From Anatilimnocola floriformis (GTDB taxonomy: Bacteria > Planctomycetota > Planctomycetia > Pirellulales > Pirellulaceae): 64,000 nt of DNA. Below, one piece after another: positions 23,230-32,051 of the stretch; positions within the stretch are counted from its first letter, which is position 1; each line of letters opens with the position of its first letter. The position numbers and the translations under genes were made by a program. Location of the stretch: assembly GCF_024256385.1 (NCBI RefSeq), contig NZ_JAMLFW010000001.1, positions 4,216,001 to 4,280,000 on the forward strand, written 5' to 3'. The notes beneath the pieces are model-generated. The model searched no databases and was not told the DNA's origin. It saw only the letters and a list, made by a program, of their open reading frames with translations.

Positions 23230-23582
23230 AACCCGTCGTTCCCACGACCGGCTTCTATATCCTCTCCCGTATAAAAAACCGGGCAGGCAATTGGGCAGTT
23301 CAGTCAGACATCACATCCATCAGCGTGCGCGTTGTGGACGAGGCAACGAACGAACTTGTCTCGACAAGCTCACCCGCTGTCGCTGACGTAGTCTCGAACA
23401 CGTTGCAGCTTGATGGCCGCTGGCCCAAAGACAAGCTCGGTTACAACGTCGCCTATCCCACCGCTGCCGCTGAGACGCCCGAGCCCAACGCCAGCTATCT
23501 CTTCAAAATCAAATTCACGCCCGTGACCGGCGCGCCGTTCTTTGAATACTACCGGGTTCGCACGCTGGCTCCCGCGTTCTAG
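23211..23582 (+). CDS. Hypothetical structural protein
   Basis: A 123-residue beta-rich protein (FYILSRIKNRAGNWAV; SYLFKIKFTPVTGAPFFEYY) resembling an immunoglobulin-like or head-fibre domain in composition. Family not recognised. Last gene of the appendage cluster, 9 bases before the terminase small subunit. Confidence 0.55.
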   Translation: MQIIDLEPVVPTTGFYILSRIKNRAGNWAVQSDITSISVRVVDEATNELVSTSSPAVADVVSNTLQLDGRWPKDKLGYNVAYPTAAAETPEPNASYLFKIKFTPVTGAPFFEYYRVRTLAPAF

Positions 23583-23591
23583 GAGCCGACT

Positions 23592-24041
23592 ATGACACGC
23601 GGACGACCCCGCAAACCCACCGCTGATCTGATTCTCGAAGACAAGTTTCGCCGTGACCGACACGGTGAACCATCGGAAGTCTGGATTCCAGCGGGCGCAC
23701 CGCAGATGCCGGATTGGCTGAGCCCTGACGCGAAGGCGCTCTGGCAATCCATCGTCCCCGCTCTCGCCAATCGCGGCGTGGCCACCAGCGTTGACGCTGC
23801 TGAACTTGGCGCGCTTTGCGATTGGTTCGCCCGCTACCGCGCTGCCAGCCGCGCGCTCGATGCCGTGACCGACATCAAGAGCACCGACTATTACCGCCTG
23901 CAAATCTTGGCAGGCGCTGCTTTCAAAAACTTCTCCACGACCGCCAGCAAGTTCGGGCTGAATCCGTCAGACCGCGCCCGCCTCCAGATCGAAGGCACCG
24001 ATCAATCGAAGGATGAGCTTCTCGCATTTGCCAAGGATTAA
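23592..24041 (+). CDS. Terminase small subunit, P27 family
   Basis: A 149-residue DNA-recognition subunit of the packaging motor. Start MTRGRPRKPTADLILE and the helical segments PDWLSPDAKALWQSIVPAL and AAFKNFSTTASKFGLNPSDR are typical of the P27/terminase_4 family (positively charged N-terminus, then central oligomerisation helices). Directly upstream of the large subunit (2-base gap), as usual. Confidence 0.9.
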   Translation: MTRGRPRKPTADLILEDKFRRDRHGEPSEVWIPAGAPQMPDWLSPDAKALWQSIVPALANRGVATSVDAAELGALCDWFARYRAASRALDAVTDIKSTDYYRLQILAGAAFKNFSTTASKFGLNPSDRARLQIEGTDQSKDELLAFAKD

Positions 24042-24043
24042 GC

Positions 24044-25681
24044 ATGGACACGCTGACGAAGCGTTGGATTCTCAACGCTGCGGACGAGCGTGCTGTCGCC
24101 AATGGCTGCCGGTTTGATGAGAAACGCGGACAGAAAGTAGTCTCGTTCTTCGAGCGATTTTTACATCTATACGAAGGAGAGTTCGCGGGTCAGCGGTTCG
24201 TTCCGCAAGACTGGCAAGCGGATCTCCTGATGCGCTGCTTTGGTTGGGTGCGCCCTTCCGATCACTGGCAGCGCGACGTGCGCCGATTCCGCAAAGCAAG
24301 CATCTTCGTCCCAAAGAAAAACGGTAAGTCGCCGCTTGGTGCTGGCGTCGGCTTGTACTTGCTGACCGGTGACGGTGAGCAAGGGCAGAAAGTCTTCTCG
24401 GCAGCGCGTGACGGCGTGCAAGCGCGAATCATGCACGAGCACGCCATGCGAATGGTTCAGCTTTCGCCATCGCTTAGCAAGCACTGCAAGATCAATAAGA
24501 GCACTGGCCGCATAGCATTCCTGCCAACGGCATCGACCTACTCGATTCTCGCAGGCGACAACATCAATTCCCAAGAGGGATTGAATGGCTCTGTTGTGAT
24601 CGACGAAATCCACGTCGTCAGTTCTCAGCTTGCCTCCGTGCTGGAACACATGGGCGCCTCTCGTGCTGAGTCACTGCAATTTGAAATCAGCACCGCCGGT
24701 AATAACCCCGAAGGATACGGTCGCAAGCAATACGAATACGGCAAATCGGTCGAGCGTGGTGACTTCCACGACGACCAGTTTCTCTTCGTCGCTTACGAAG
24801 CCCCACAAGACTGCACCGACGAAGACATTGAAACCAAGCCAGAAATCTGGCAAGCAGCTAACCCGTCGTGGGGCGTAACGATCAACGAAGAAGAGTTCCG
24901 CTCTTCACTCAACCGCGCCAAGCGGTCGCTCACCGACTGGTCGAACTTCTGCATGTACCGGCTCAACCGCTGGCAAGCGTCGGCGAACCCGTGGCTAAAG
25001 CAGGATGATTGGTCAAAGTGTGCCCGCAACTTCTCAGCCGATGACCTGCAAGGAATGCCTTGCTGGCTCGGACTGGACCTATCAAAAACACGTGACTTGA
25101 CTGCAGCCGTGCTGGTCTTTCCCGATGCCGATGGTGAGACGTTCTGGCAGTTGCCGTACTTCTTTCTTCCCGAAGAAGAAGCCAAGGCAAAGAACCATCT
25201 GGCTCCATTCCTCGAATGGGCGAACGATGGCTACCTGGAACTGACACCCGGCAATGTGCTCGACTATCGCCATGTTCTGCGGCGTATCGCTGAACTCAGC
25301 AAGCAGTTCGACATTCAAGGTGTGGCCTACGACAAGACCTATGCCGAAGAACTGACTCAAACGCTCGAAGAAGAACACGGCATTGAACGCTTTGTCTTTG
25401 AGCAATCGTGGCGCAACTTCGCTAGTGGCACCGCCGATTACGAGCGGCTCGTCATCGGTGGCAAGTTCTTCCACCCGAATCATCCGCTGCTGTCCTGGCA
25501 AGCCAATCACTGCGAAGTGAAGACCGACAGCAATCTAAACAAGCGCCCGGTCAAACCGCCCCACAACTCGATTAAGAAAATCGACGGCGTGGTGGCTGGC
25601 ATCATGGCGCTTTCCGCCGCAATCGCGCGGCCAGCAACTCATTCCGTTTACGATCAGAAGGGAGCGGTCCTTGCTCTTTGA
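24044..25681 (+). CDS. Terminase large subunit (HK97-type)
   Basis: A 545-residue packaging ATPase/nuclease. Walker A-like loop is VPKKNGKSPLGAG (~residue 90), Walker B is GSVVIDEIH (~residue 185), and the RNase-H-like nuclease begins with GLDLSKTRDLTAAVLVF (~residue 345), supplying the metal-binding Asp. Length and order match the YmfN/HK97 group. It overlaps the portal gene by 11 bases. Confidence 0.95.
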   Translation: MDTLTKRWILNAADERAVANGCRFDEKRGQKVVSFFERFLHLYEGEFAGQRFVPQDWQADLLMRCFGWVRPSDHWQRDVRRFRKASIFVPKKNGKSPLGAGVGLYLLTGDGEQGQKVFSAARDGVQARIMHEHAMRMVQLSPSLSKHCKINKSTGRIAFLPTASTYSILAGDNINSQEGLNGSVVIDEIHVVSSQLASVLEHMGASRAESLQFEISTAGNNPEGYGRKQYEYGKSVERGDFHDDQFLFVAYEAPQDCTDEDIETKPEIWQAANPSWGVTINEEEFRSSLNRAKRSLTDWSNFCMYRLNRWQASANPWLKQDDWSKCARNFSADDLQGMPCWLGLDLSKTRDLTAAVLVFPDADGETFWQLPYFFLPEEEAKAKNHLAPFLEWANDGYLELTPGNVLDYRHVLRRIAELSKQFDIQGVAYDKTYAEELTQTLEEEHGIERFVFEQSWRNFASGTADYERLVIGGKFFHPNHPLLSWQANHCEVKTDSNLNKRPVKPPHNSIKKIDGVVAGIMALSAAIARPATHSVYDQKGAVLAL

Positions 25682-27215
25682 TTGGTTCTTTCCGAAAGAA
25701 ACCCGCTCACTTGAAAACCCCGCCACGCCGCTCTCCGTTTCATTGACAAGCGGCTTCACTGACACCGGCCTCGCCATTACGCCGCACACCGCGCTCAACA
25801 TCGCCGCCGTCTGGCAAGCAGTGAACGTGCTGGCAAACGATGTGGCGAAACTACCGCTGCACATCTATCGCCGCACCCCTGACGGTGGGCGCGAACGCGA
25901 TACGATGCACCCGGCCAGCTATCTACTGCGGCGCAAATCGAATGCCAACCTGACATCGTTTGCGCTCATCAAGACGATGATGCTGCACACGCTGCTTTGG
26001 GGAAACGCCTACGCTTTCATTTTGCGCGACAACGCAGCCAAGCCGCTCGAACTGATTCTGCTGTTGCCCGAACGCACCAAGGTGATTCGCATCAACAACG
26101 AAGTTCGCTATCAAACGAAGATCGGCAACGAGACTCGCGTGCTGCGTCCCGAGGATGTGTTGCACATTCGCGGCCTGTCTCACGATGGCATCACTGGCTT
26201 GTCGATGATTGACCTGGCTCGCGAAAGCCTAGCGCTTGGGTTGGCTGCTGAGAAGTTTGGCACCAAGTTCTTCGGTAATGGCTCTGTCTCATCGGGTGTG
26301 ATTACCTACCCCGGACGATTGAAAGAGCAAGCTGCCAACAATCTGCAAAGTGAATTTGAAGAGAAACACCAAGGCCTGACCAACGCCCACCGCACAATTC
26401 TTTTGCAGGAAGGCGCGAAGTTCACGCCGCTGACCATTCCGCCTGAGACCGCTCAGTTCCTTGGCACCCGCGAATTTCAGAAGTCCGAAGTTGCCAGTTG
26501 GTTCAATCTACCGCCGCACAAAGTCGGCACCGGTGACCACACTTCCTACGCCAGCCTCGAAGTTGAGAATCAGTCGTATCTCGACAACTCTCTTGACCCT
26601 TGGCTGCTGACATTCGAGTTCGAGTGCTTCGACAAGTTGCTGACTGAACAAGAGAAGCAAACCGAATCGCACTTTGTCGAGTTCGTTCGCGAAGCGTTGC
26701 TTCGTGCCGATCTGCCGACGCGCTACGCCGCATATACATCGGCCATCACGAATGGCTTTATGTCGCGCAACGAAGTGCGCCGCCGCGAGAACCTGCCACC
26801 CATCGAAGGTGGTGACGCATTCCTGACACCGCTGAACATGACCGCTGAGCCAACTCAGCCACCCGCGCCAACGACCGACGTGCAGCGCAGCCTGCTGGTT
26901 GATGTGCTCGGTCGGATGTCGCGACGAATCGCAGCCACCGCGCGACAAGCTGCCAAGCAACCTGCCGACTTCGAGCAACGAATGCAGCGTGAGCTTGACG
27001 ACTACGAGCCCCTATTCATGCAGGCCATTGCGCCCGCCATCGGTGCGATTCGCTGCTTGTCGAACGACAACACGCTCGCACCCGGCCCCATCGCACGCCG
27101 CCACGTCGCTTCGCTTCGCGACGAACTCAAGACCAATGACATTGAAGCAACCGTCTCGCGCTGGGAATCCAGTGCGACCGAACAAGCCAATAACATCCTG
27201 GGGATTGCCCTTTGA
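25671..27215 (+). CDS. Portal protein, HK97 family
   Basis: A 514-residue portal ring subunit through which DNA enters the capsid. It has family segments AVWQAVNVLANDVAKLPLHI, LLWGNAYAFILRD and LGLAAEKFGTKFFGNG. TTG start at 25671 has GGGAG 6 bases upstream and lies inside the end of the terminase gene. The Pro/Thr-rich stretch at ~390 precedes a longer-than-usual helical C-terminus. Confidence 0.94.
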   Translation: MLFDWFFPKETRSLENPATPLSVSLTSGFTDTGLAITPHTALNIAAVWQAVNVLANDVAKLPLHIYRRTPDGGRERDTMHPASYLLRRKSNANLTSFALIKTMMLHTLLWGNAYAFILRDNAAKPLELILLLPERTKVIRINNEVRYQTKIGNETRVLRPEDVLHIRGLSHDGITGLSMIDLARESLALGLAAEKFGTKFFGNGSVSSGVITYPGRLKEQAANNLQSEFEEKHQGLTNAHRTILLQEGAKFTPLTIPPETAQFLGTREFQKSEVASWFNLPPHKVGTGDHTSYASLEVENQSYLDNSLDPWLLTFEFECFDKLLTEQEKQTESHFVEFVREALLRADLPTRYAAYTSAITNGFMSRNEVRRRENLPPIEGGDAFLTPLNMTAEPTQPPAPTTDVQRSLLVDVLGRMSRRIAATARQAAKQPADFEQRMQRELDDYEPLFMQAIAPAIGAIRCLSNDNTLAPGPIARRHVASLRDELKTNDIEATVSRWESSATEQANNILGIAL

Positions 27216-27778
27216 AAACCGAAGTCCGTTACCTTGCCACACCTAACTTGGAAGTCCGCAGCGAAGACGGCGCACCGACGCGCATCACTGGCTATGCCGT
27301 TGTGTACAACGCACTGAGCCATGACCTCGGCGGATTCCGCGAAGTCATTCGGCCTGGCACCTTCACCCGTTCTCTGATTGACAATCCTGATGTGCGGGCG
27401 CTTGTTGAGCACAATGACTTGATGCTTGTCGGTCGCACAGCGGCTGGCACGCTCAAAATCACCGAAGACGAACGTGGTCTCGCCATTGAATTGACTACAC
27501 CGAACACGTCGGTCGGTCGTGATCTGGTTGAGAACGTGCGGCTCAAAAACTACTCGGGAATGTCGTTTCGGTTCAACACTGTGAAAGACAGTTGGAATCG
27601 CAGTGCCGATGGCGTGGTTCGCGAACTGACCGACGTCGATCTGATTGAAGTGTCGGTCGTATCGAGTCCGGCCTACCCAGACACCAGCGTTGCCGTGCGC
27701 TCGATGAAAGCATGGTCTGACTTCGACCCGTCGATGCTCAAGACGCTTGAATACAAACTGAAACTCGCTTGCTTGTAG
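27212..27778 (+). CDS. Prohead protease, HK97 family
   Basis: A 188-residue serine protease that matures the capsid by removing the scaffold-like delta domain of the major capsid protein. Landmarks: ITGYAVVYNALSHDLGGFRE, catalytic His in VRALVEHND, catalytic Ser in NYSGMSFRF, and EVSVVSSPAYPDTSV. TTG start overlaps the portal stop by 4 bases. Confidence 0.93.
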   Translation: MKTEVRYLATPNLEVRSEDGAPTRITGYAVVYNALSHDLGGFREVIRPGTFTRSLIDNPDVRALVEHNDLMLVGRTAAGTLKITEDERGLAIELTTPNTSVGRDLVENVRLKNYSGMSFRFNTVKDSWNRSADGVVRELTDVDLIEVSVVSSPAYPDTSVAVRSMKAWSDFDPSMLKTLEYKLKLACL

Positions 27779-27912
27779 CGAACGTGGGCGACCTCACGCC
27801 CGCTATTCCAAGCACTCTCTAGCGCGATGCCCGGTGGCCAAAGCCGCCTTTCTTCCGCGCTCCATTCTGCGGCCATCCGCCGCACTCTCTTTCTCCCTCT
27901 CTGGAGTACCCG
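27779..27912 (+). other. Pyrimidine-rich hairpin spacer before the capsid gene
   Basis: Contains GGGCG / CGCCC and GCCGC / GCGGC inverted repeats and the words TTCTTCCGCGC and CCGCACTCTC. Similar words recur in the spacers at 31194-31253 and 34105-34155. No gene. Possible RNA-processing or expression-control element. Confidence 0.4.
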
Positions 27913-29247
27913 ATGCAAGATTGCATCAACGATTCGTTCGCTTCGTTTGCCTTGGTCGCCTGTTACGACGGTGGCAATAGTCCGAAGCCCCTGCGCGAAA
28001 AGCGAGCCCATCTCGCCAAGCAAGCCGAAGCCATTCTAAACAAGGCCACCGATGAAGCTCGCGCCCTGACTGCTGAAGAGCAGACTCAGTTCGACAAGAT
28101 TCACGCCGATGTGGATGCCCTCAAGGCAACCATCGACGCCATCGAGCGACAAGACGCCACGAGCGCCGATCTCGAAGACGTGGAACGCGAAGCCCCACCG
28201 GGCGAGCCGACCGGTGAGCAACGCAGCCAAGCCCTCAAGACCTGGCTGATGAGCGGCGTGCAAAGCGCCACTGCTGAGCAACGCAACATTGCCAGCCGTT
28301 GTGGCGTTGACGTGAACCGTAGCGAACTAAATCTCCGGTTCGCCCGCACGGCCCCGCGAACCCGCGAGGAAGCTCGCGCCCTTTCCACTACGACCACGGC
28401 TGGTGGTTACACCGTGCCGCAAGGTTTTCAGCGCACGCTCGAAGAGGCATTGCTCGCCTATGGTGCGATGCGCGAAGTCGCCACCGTGATGCGGACGGAT
28501 GGCTTCGGCGATTTGCCGATGCCGACGGTGAATGATACCGCTCAGAAGGGCGCGCTTCTCGCTGAGAACACGGCTGCTTCAGAGCAAGACATTGCCTTCG
28601 GTCAACTCATCCTGCAAGCCTACAAGTACAGCAGCAAGATGATTCGTGTCAGTGTCGAGCTTCTGCAAGACAGCGCGTTCAATCTGGAAGAGTATCTCGG
28701 CCGCGCTCTCGGCGAACGAATTGGTCGCATCACGAACGATCACTTTACAACCGCTGACGGCAGCAGCAAGCCGAACGGCATCGTGACTGCCGCGACTCTT
28801 GGCAAGACCGGCGCGAACGGCCAAACGACCAGCGTCACTTACGCTGACTTGGTCGATTTGCAGCACAGCGTTGACCCGGCCTACCGTAGCAACGCGGTAT
28901 TCATGTTCAACGATTCGACTTTGAAGGCCATCAAGAAGCTTGTCGATTCACAGAATCGTCCGCTGTGGTCCGCTGGTATGGCAAGCGGTGATCCTGACAC
29001 CATCCTTGGTTGCCGTTACGTCATCAACCAGTCGATGCCAACGATGGCCACCAGCGCCAAGTCGATTCTTTACGGCGACTGCTCGAAGTACATCATCCGC
29101 GATGCAAGCGACATTCAGCTTGTCCGGCTGAACGAACGCTACGGCGAGTATCACCAAGTCGGCTTCCTGGCCTTCGCCCGCTGCGATGGTGACTTGCTCG
29201 ATGCCGGTACTAACCCGGTGAAGTACTACGCCAACAGCGCTTCTTAA
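27913..29247 (+). CDS. Major capsid protein, HK97 family
   Basis: A 444-residue capsid precursor. The N-terminal ~125 residues form the helical delta scaffold domain (REKRAHLAKQAEAILNKATD...FDKIHADVDALKATI), which the neighbouring protease should remove. The mature HK97-fold part begins near residue 150 and includes TTTTAGGYTVPQGFQ, the E-loop region VMRTDGFGDLPMPTV, SVELLQDSAFNLEEYL and VFMFNDSTLKAIKKL. GGAG precedes the ATG. A strong terminator follows, likely setting capsid protein output. Confidence 0.95.
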   Translation: MQDCINDSFASFALVACYDGGNSPKPLREKRAHLAKQAEAILNKATDEARALTAEEQTQFDKIHADVDALKATIDAIERQDATSADLEDVEREAPPGEPTGEQRSQALKTWLMSGVQSATAEQRNIASRCGVDVNRSELNLRFARTAPRTREEARALSTTTTAGGYTVPQGFQRTLEEALLAYGAMREVATVMRTDGFGDLPMPTVNDTAQKGALLAENTAASEQDIAFGQLILQAYKYSSKMIRVSVELLQDSAFNLEEYLGRALGERIGRITNDHFTTADGSSKPNGIVTAATLGKTGANGQTTSVTYADLVDLQHSVDPAYRSNAVFMFNDSTLKAIKKLVDSQNRPLWSAGMASGDPDTILGCRYVINQSMPTMATSAKSILYGDCSKYIIRDASDIQLVRLNERYGEYHQVGFLAFARCDGDLLDAGTNPVKYYANSAS

Positions 29248-29265
29248 TGCGTGCTGGTTTGAGTT

Positions 29266-29296
29266 CCCCGCGCCTTCGGGCGCGGGGGACGTTTTT
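29266..29296 (+). terminator. Strong hairpin terminator after the capsid gene
   Basis: Nine-base-pair perfect stem CCCCGCGCC / GGCGCGGGG closed by a TTCG tetraloop, followed by TTTTT. Because essential tail genes lie downstream in the same direction, it is expected to be leaky or to favour a short, abundant capsid mRNA. Confidence 0.85.
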
Positions 29297-29320
29297 CTAA
29301 CTCGTGAGACTTTGAGACTC

Positions 29321-29530
29321 ATGCAAATTCGCATCGAGACCAGCATCGCTTCGGCTGACTGGTCCTTCGCTCCCGGCCAACTCATCGACGTTGGCACTCA
29401 CATTCCCGCCGAAATGGCTGCCGCTTGGTTGGACTCGGGGATTGCCACACGCACCACCGAGACCGCCTCTCTGAAACGAAAGAAGCATGACACGCTACGG
29501 CCTGGAACTGGTGACGCCCCCGGTCAGTGA
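29321..29530 (+). CDS. Small head-associated protein
   Basis: A 69-residue protein (MQIRIETSIASADWSFAPGQ). The first 45 residues look like the small conserved phage proteins found between capsid and connector genes (QLIDVGTHIPAEMAAAWLDSG, which sets a variable describing an edge value). The C-terminal part overlaps the connector gene by 44 bases. Function unknown. Confidence 0.6.
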   Translation: MQIRIETSIASADWSFAPGQLIDVGTHIPAEMAAAWLDSGIATRTTETASLKRKKHDTLRPGTGDAPGQ

Positions 29531-30047
29531 ACCGGTGAGCCTTGCCGACATGAAACAACACGCGCGCATCTCGCGCGAAGATGAAGACACAACAATCTCT
29601 GCATTCGTGACCGCTGCCCGGCAGTACAGCGAAACCTTTCTGCGTCGGCAACTGATGCCCGCCACTTGGCGGATGTCGCTCGATTGCTTCCCGGCTGAGA
29701 TGAGACTGCCGCTGCCGCCGCTGCAATCCGTCACCAGCATCACGTTCGTCGATGGCAACGGCACGACTCAGACAGTCGCATCCGACACCTATTACGTCGA
29801 TTCGACTACCGAGCCCGGTCGCATCGTGCCGGTCGGATGTTGGCCCACGGCCCGCAACCAACCCGGTGCGGTGAAGGTCACCTTCGTCGCCGGTTACGAC
29901 ACGGTGCCCGCCACCGTTACGACTGCCATCAAGATGCTTGCGGCTCACTACTACGAGCATCGCGAAGCCGTCAACGAAGGTGGTCTGACCGAAGTGCCGA
30001 TGGCCGTCGAATCGCTGCTGATGTCCGAGCAATGGGGGACGCTATGA
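29487..30047 (+). CDS. Head-tail connector protein (gp6-like)
   Basis: A 186-residue helical connector joining portal to tail. Family features: ELVTPPVSEPVSLADMKQHA, DTTISAFVTAARQYSETFL and AIKMLAAHYYEHREAV. Located just after the capsid gene as in HK97-like phages. Confidence 0.88.
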   Translation: MTRYGLELVTPPVSEPVSLADMKQHARISREDEDTTISAFVTAARQYSETFLRRQLMPATWRMSLDCFPAEMRLPLPPLQSVTSITFVDGNGTTQTVASDTYYVDSTTEPGRIVPVGCWPTARNQPGAVKVTFVAGYDTVPATVTTAIKMLAAHYYEHREAVNEGGLTEVPMAVESLLMSEQWGTL

Positions 30048-30361
30048 AAGCGGGTTCCCTGCGGCATTTAGTTGAAATCCAAAAGCCGCTCGAACGACAA
30101 ACCGAATACGGCGAAACGGAAACAACCTGGCATCGCGTGGCAACGTGCGATGCGTCAATCACGCCACTGTCAGCGCGCGAGTTCTTCGCCGCTCAGCAAG
30201 TTCAAGCCGATGTCTCACATCGCATCGTGGTTCGCTACGTCCCATGCATCGGCCCGCTGATGCGTGTGGTGTGGTGCCATCGCATCTTCCACATCGAGTC
30301 CGTCATCAATACCGATGAACGCGGCGTGATGCTGGAACTGCTCTGCAAGGAGACCGTGTGA
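30044..30361 (+). CDS. Head closure / head-tail adaptor protein (SPP1 gp16-like)
   Basis: A 105-residue beta-barrel stopper protein: AGSLRHLVEIQKPLERQTEY, then WHRVATCDASITPLSAREFF and HRIVVRYVP. ATG at 30044 overlaps the previous gene by 4 bases; the longer upstream frame is not used. Confidence 0.87.
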   Translation: MKAGSLRHLVEIQKPLERQTEYGETETTWHRVATCDASITPLSAREFFAAQQVQADVSHRIVVRYVPCIGPLMRVVWCHRIFHIESVINTDERGVMLELLCKETV

Positions 30362-30786
30362 AAGGTCGTGTCACTTTAGAAGGTGGCGCGGAACTCAACC
30401 GGAAACTGAAAGCACTCGATGACAAGGTGTCGAAGAAAATCGTCACCAAAGCGCTTCGCGCTGGCGCGAAGATCATTCTCACGGCAGCCAAAGCCGCAGC
30501 GCCCAAACAATCCGGGGTGCTGAAAAAGAGCCTCAAGGTTCGCGCGGGCAAACGCAAAAAAGGCACCGTTCGCTTCGTCGTGCAAACGGCATCGGGCGAC
30601 TTCAAGGGCGAATCGTACTACGCCGCCTTCCTCGAATACGGTCACAAGGCTGGCTCTCGCAAGCTCGAAAACCGCAAAGACATCCCCGCTAAACCCTACC
30701 TTGGCCCCGCTTTCGACTCGAAGAAAGAGGCAGCCGCCAAGGCCATCGCCGATTCTATGCGGCAGGGCATCAAAGACGCTGCATGA
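30358..30786 (+). CDS. HK97 gp10-like tail completion protein
   Basis: A 142-residue protein of the HK97 gp10 family: GAELNRKLKALDDKVSKKIV, AAAPKQSGVLKKSLKVRAG, then YYAAFLEYGHK and ARPYLGPAF-like KPYLGPAFDSKK. GTG start overlaps upstream gene by 4 bases. Confidence 0.9.
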   Translation: MKGRVTLEGGAELNRKLKALDDKVSKKIVTKALRAGAKIILTAAKAAAPKQSGVLKKSLKVRAGKRKKGTVRFVVQTASGDFKGESYYAAFLEYGHKAGSRKLENRKDIPAKPYLGPAFDSKKEAAAKAIADSMRQGIKDAA

Positions 30787-31193
30787 TCCGATCTAGTCTG
30801 CGCCAGTATCTGGCCACCAATCTTGCGAACCTAGTTGGTTCGCGCATCTTCCCGCTTGTTCTGCCTCAGTCCGCTGCCCGTCCCGCCATCACGTATGCGC
30901 GCACTACGGGTGGCCACGACCACAACTTGAAACAAGCAACCGGCTCTGCAATTCCAGTCTTTGAACTTGACTGCTGGGCCGACAGCTACGAAGCCGCTGA
31001 CCAACTTGCCGAAGCCGTGCGTCAAAAGATGCAAGGCTTTAGCGGCACGATGGGCAGCGTCAGCGTTCGCGCTGTGATTCTCGATGACGAAGTAGACGCT
31101 TTTGAAGTGCCGTCTGACGGCAGCGACAACGGCATCTATCGCATCTCACTCAAGTACCGCATTCGGTACGACGAGTCGATTCCGACTTTCTAA
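30783..31193 (+). CDS. DUF3168 tail completion/terminator protein (gp17-like)
   Basis: A 136-residue protein with the DUF3168 pattern: SLRQYLATNLANLVGSRIFP, AARPAITYARTTG, then ELDCWADSYEAADQLAEAVR. It caps the tail tube at the head-proximal end. Overlaps upstream gene by 4 bases. Confidence 0.88.
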   Translation: MIRSSLRQYLATNLANLVGSRIFPLVLPQSAARPAITYARTTGGHDHNLKQATGSAIPVFELDCWADSYEAADQLAEAVRQKMQGFSGTMGSVSVRAVILDDEVDAFEVPSDGSDNGIYRISLKYRIRYDESIPTF

Positions 31194-31253
31194 CCGGCGC
31201 TCAGCGCCTTCTTCCGCGCGACTCTCGCGCACAGCCCCAAGGAACTCTGGCCA
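31194..31253 (+). other. Double-hairpin spacer before the tail tube gene
   Basis: GGCGCT / AGCGCC is followed by TTCTTCC and then GCGCGA / TCGCGC. Shares CTTCTTCCGCGC with the spacers before the capsid gene and at 34105. AAGGA precedes the tail tube ATG. Confidence 0.4.
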
Positions 31254-31664
31254 ATGGCGTATACCGCTGGCAAAGGGACGAAGTTGCAATTGTCAATTTC
31301 GTCCACGCTCACCGACATCGCGCAAGTCGTGAGCATGACTCCCCCGTCGATGGAAATGGGTACGGTCGAAACGACCCACCTGCTTTCGACGTGGCGCGAA
31401 TACATCTCGACCATCCCTGACGGTGGCTCGATTGATTTCACCCTTGAGTGGGATGCGTCCCACGCCACGCACGCTGCGCTTTGGACTGCCTTTCAAGGTG
31501 GTGCCGTTGAGACGTGGAAGGTGCTTTTCACCGACACGGGCGCGGCCACAGTCGGCTTCAGCGGCATCGTCACCGGATATGCGTTTGACGAGATCGCGGT
31601 TGACGGAGTCGTCACCGCCAGTCTTTCGGTGAAGCTTACCGGCCCCGTGGTCATCACCCCCTGA
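31254..31664 (+). CDS. Major tail tube protein
   Basis: A 136-residue beta-sandwich tube subunit: AYTAGKGTKLQLSISSTLTD, METTHL-type MGTVETTHLLSTWREYIS, IPDGGSIDFTLEWD and VTGYAFDEIAVDGVVTASLS. These are typical of siphophage tail tube proteins. AAGGA lies 10 bases before ATG. Confidence 0.9.
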   Translation: MAYTAGKGTKLQLSISSTLTDIAQVVSMTPPSMEMGTVETTHLLSTWREYISTIPDGGSIDFTLEWDASHATHAALWTAFQGGAVETWKVLFTDTGAATVGFSGIVTGYAFDEIAVDGVVTASLSVKLTGPVVITP

Positions 31665-31682
31665 TTCTAGGAACAAACCAGC

Positions 31683-32051
31683 ATGTTGACGAAAGAACAA
31701 ATTCGCGGTGCGCAAGATCGCCCGCGTGAATGGGTGCCCACGGAGAGTTGGACACCCGAAGGCGAGACATTCGACAAGACGAAACACGGCGTTTGGGTTT
31801 GCACCATGAGCGGCAGAGACCGCGATTCATGGGAGCAGGATTGCCTCAATCGGAAGGGTAACCATGTGAACCTACGGGCAACGCTCGCCGTTCGCGTAGT
31901 TCACGATGCTGATGGCAAACGCATCTTCACTGATGCCGATGCCGAATGGCTCGGTGAGAAATCGCCGGGACCATTGTCAGACATCTTCGCTGTTGCGTCT
32001 CGACTCAATAAGTTGAGCAAAGACGATCAGGACGAACTCGTAAAAAACTAA
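31683..32051 (+). CDS. Tail assembly chaperone, G-like part
   Basis: A 122-residue chaperone (MLTKEQIRGAQDRPREWV). The zero-frame product ends at TAA right after a slippery heptamer. It keeps tape measure protein soluble during tail assembly. A fraction of ribosomes should shift -1 and make the longer G-T product (about 227 residues) with the following frame. Confidence 0.85.
   Translation: MLTKEQIRGAQDRPREWVPTESWTPEGETFDKTKHGVWVCTMSGRDRDSWEQDCLNRKGNHVNLRATLAVRVVHDADGKRIFTDADAEWLGEKSPGPLSDIFAVASRLNKLSKDDQDELVKN
32042..32048 (+). promoter_or_regulatory. Programmed -1 ribosomal frameshift site (A AAA AAC)
   Basis: The heptamer A AAA AAC is in the exact X XXY YYZ register of the upstream frame (GTA AAA AAC TAA) and the stop codon follows at once. 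Slipping back one base gives CTA ACC GAC ..., encoding LTDRPERRFYFLLAGHLGMT, which joins the downstream frame without a break. Confidence 0.88.
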
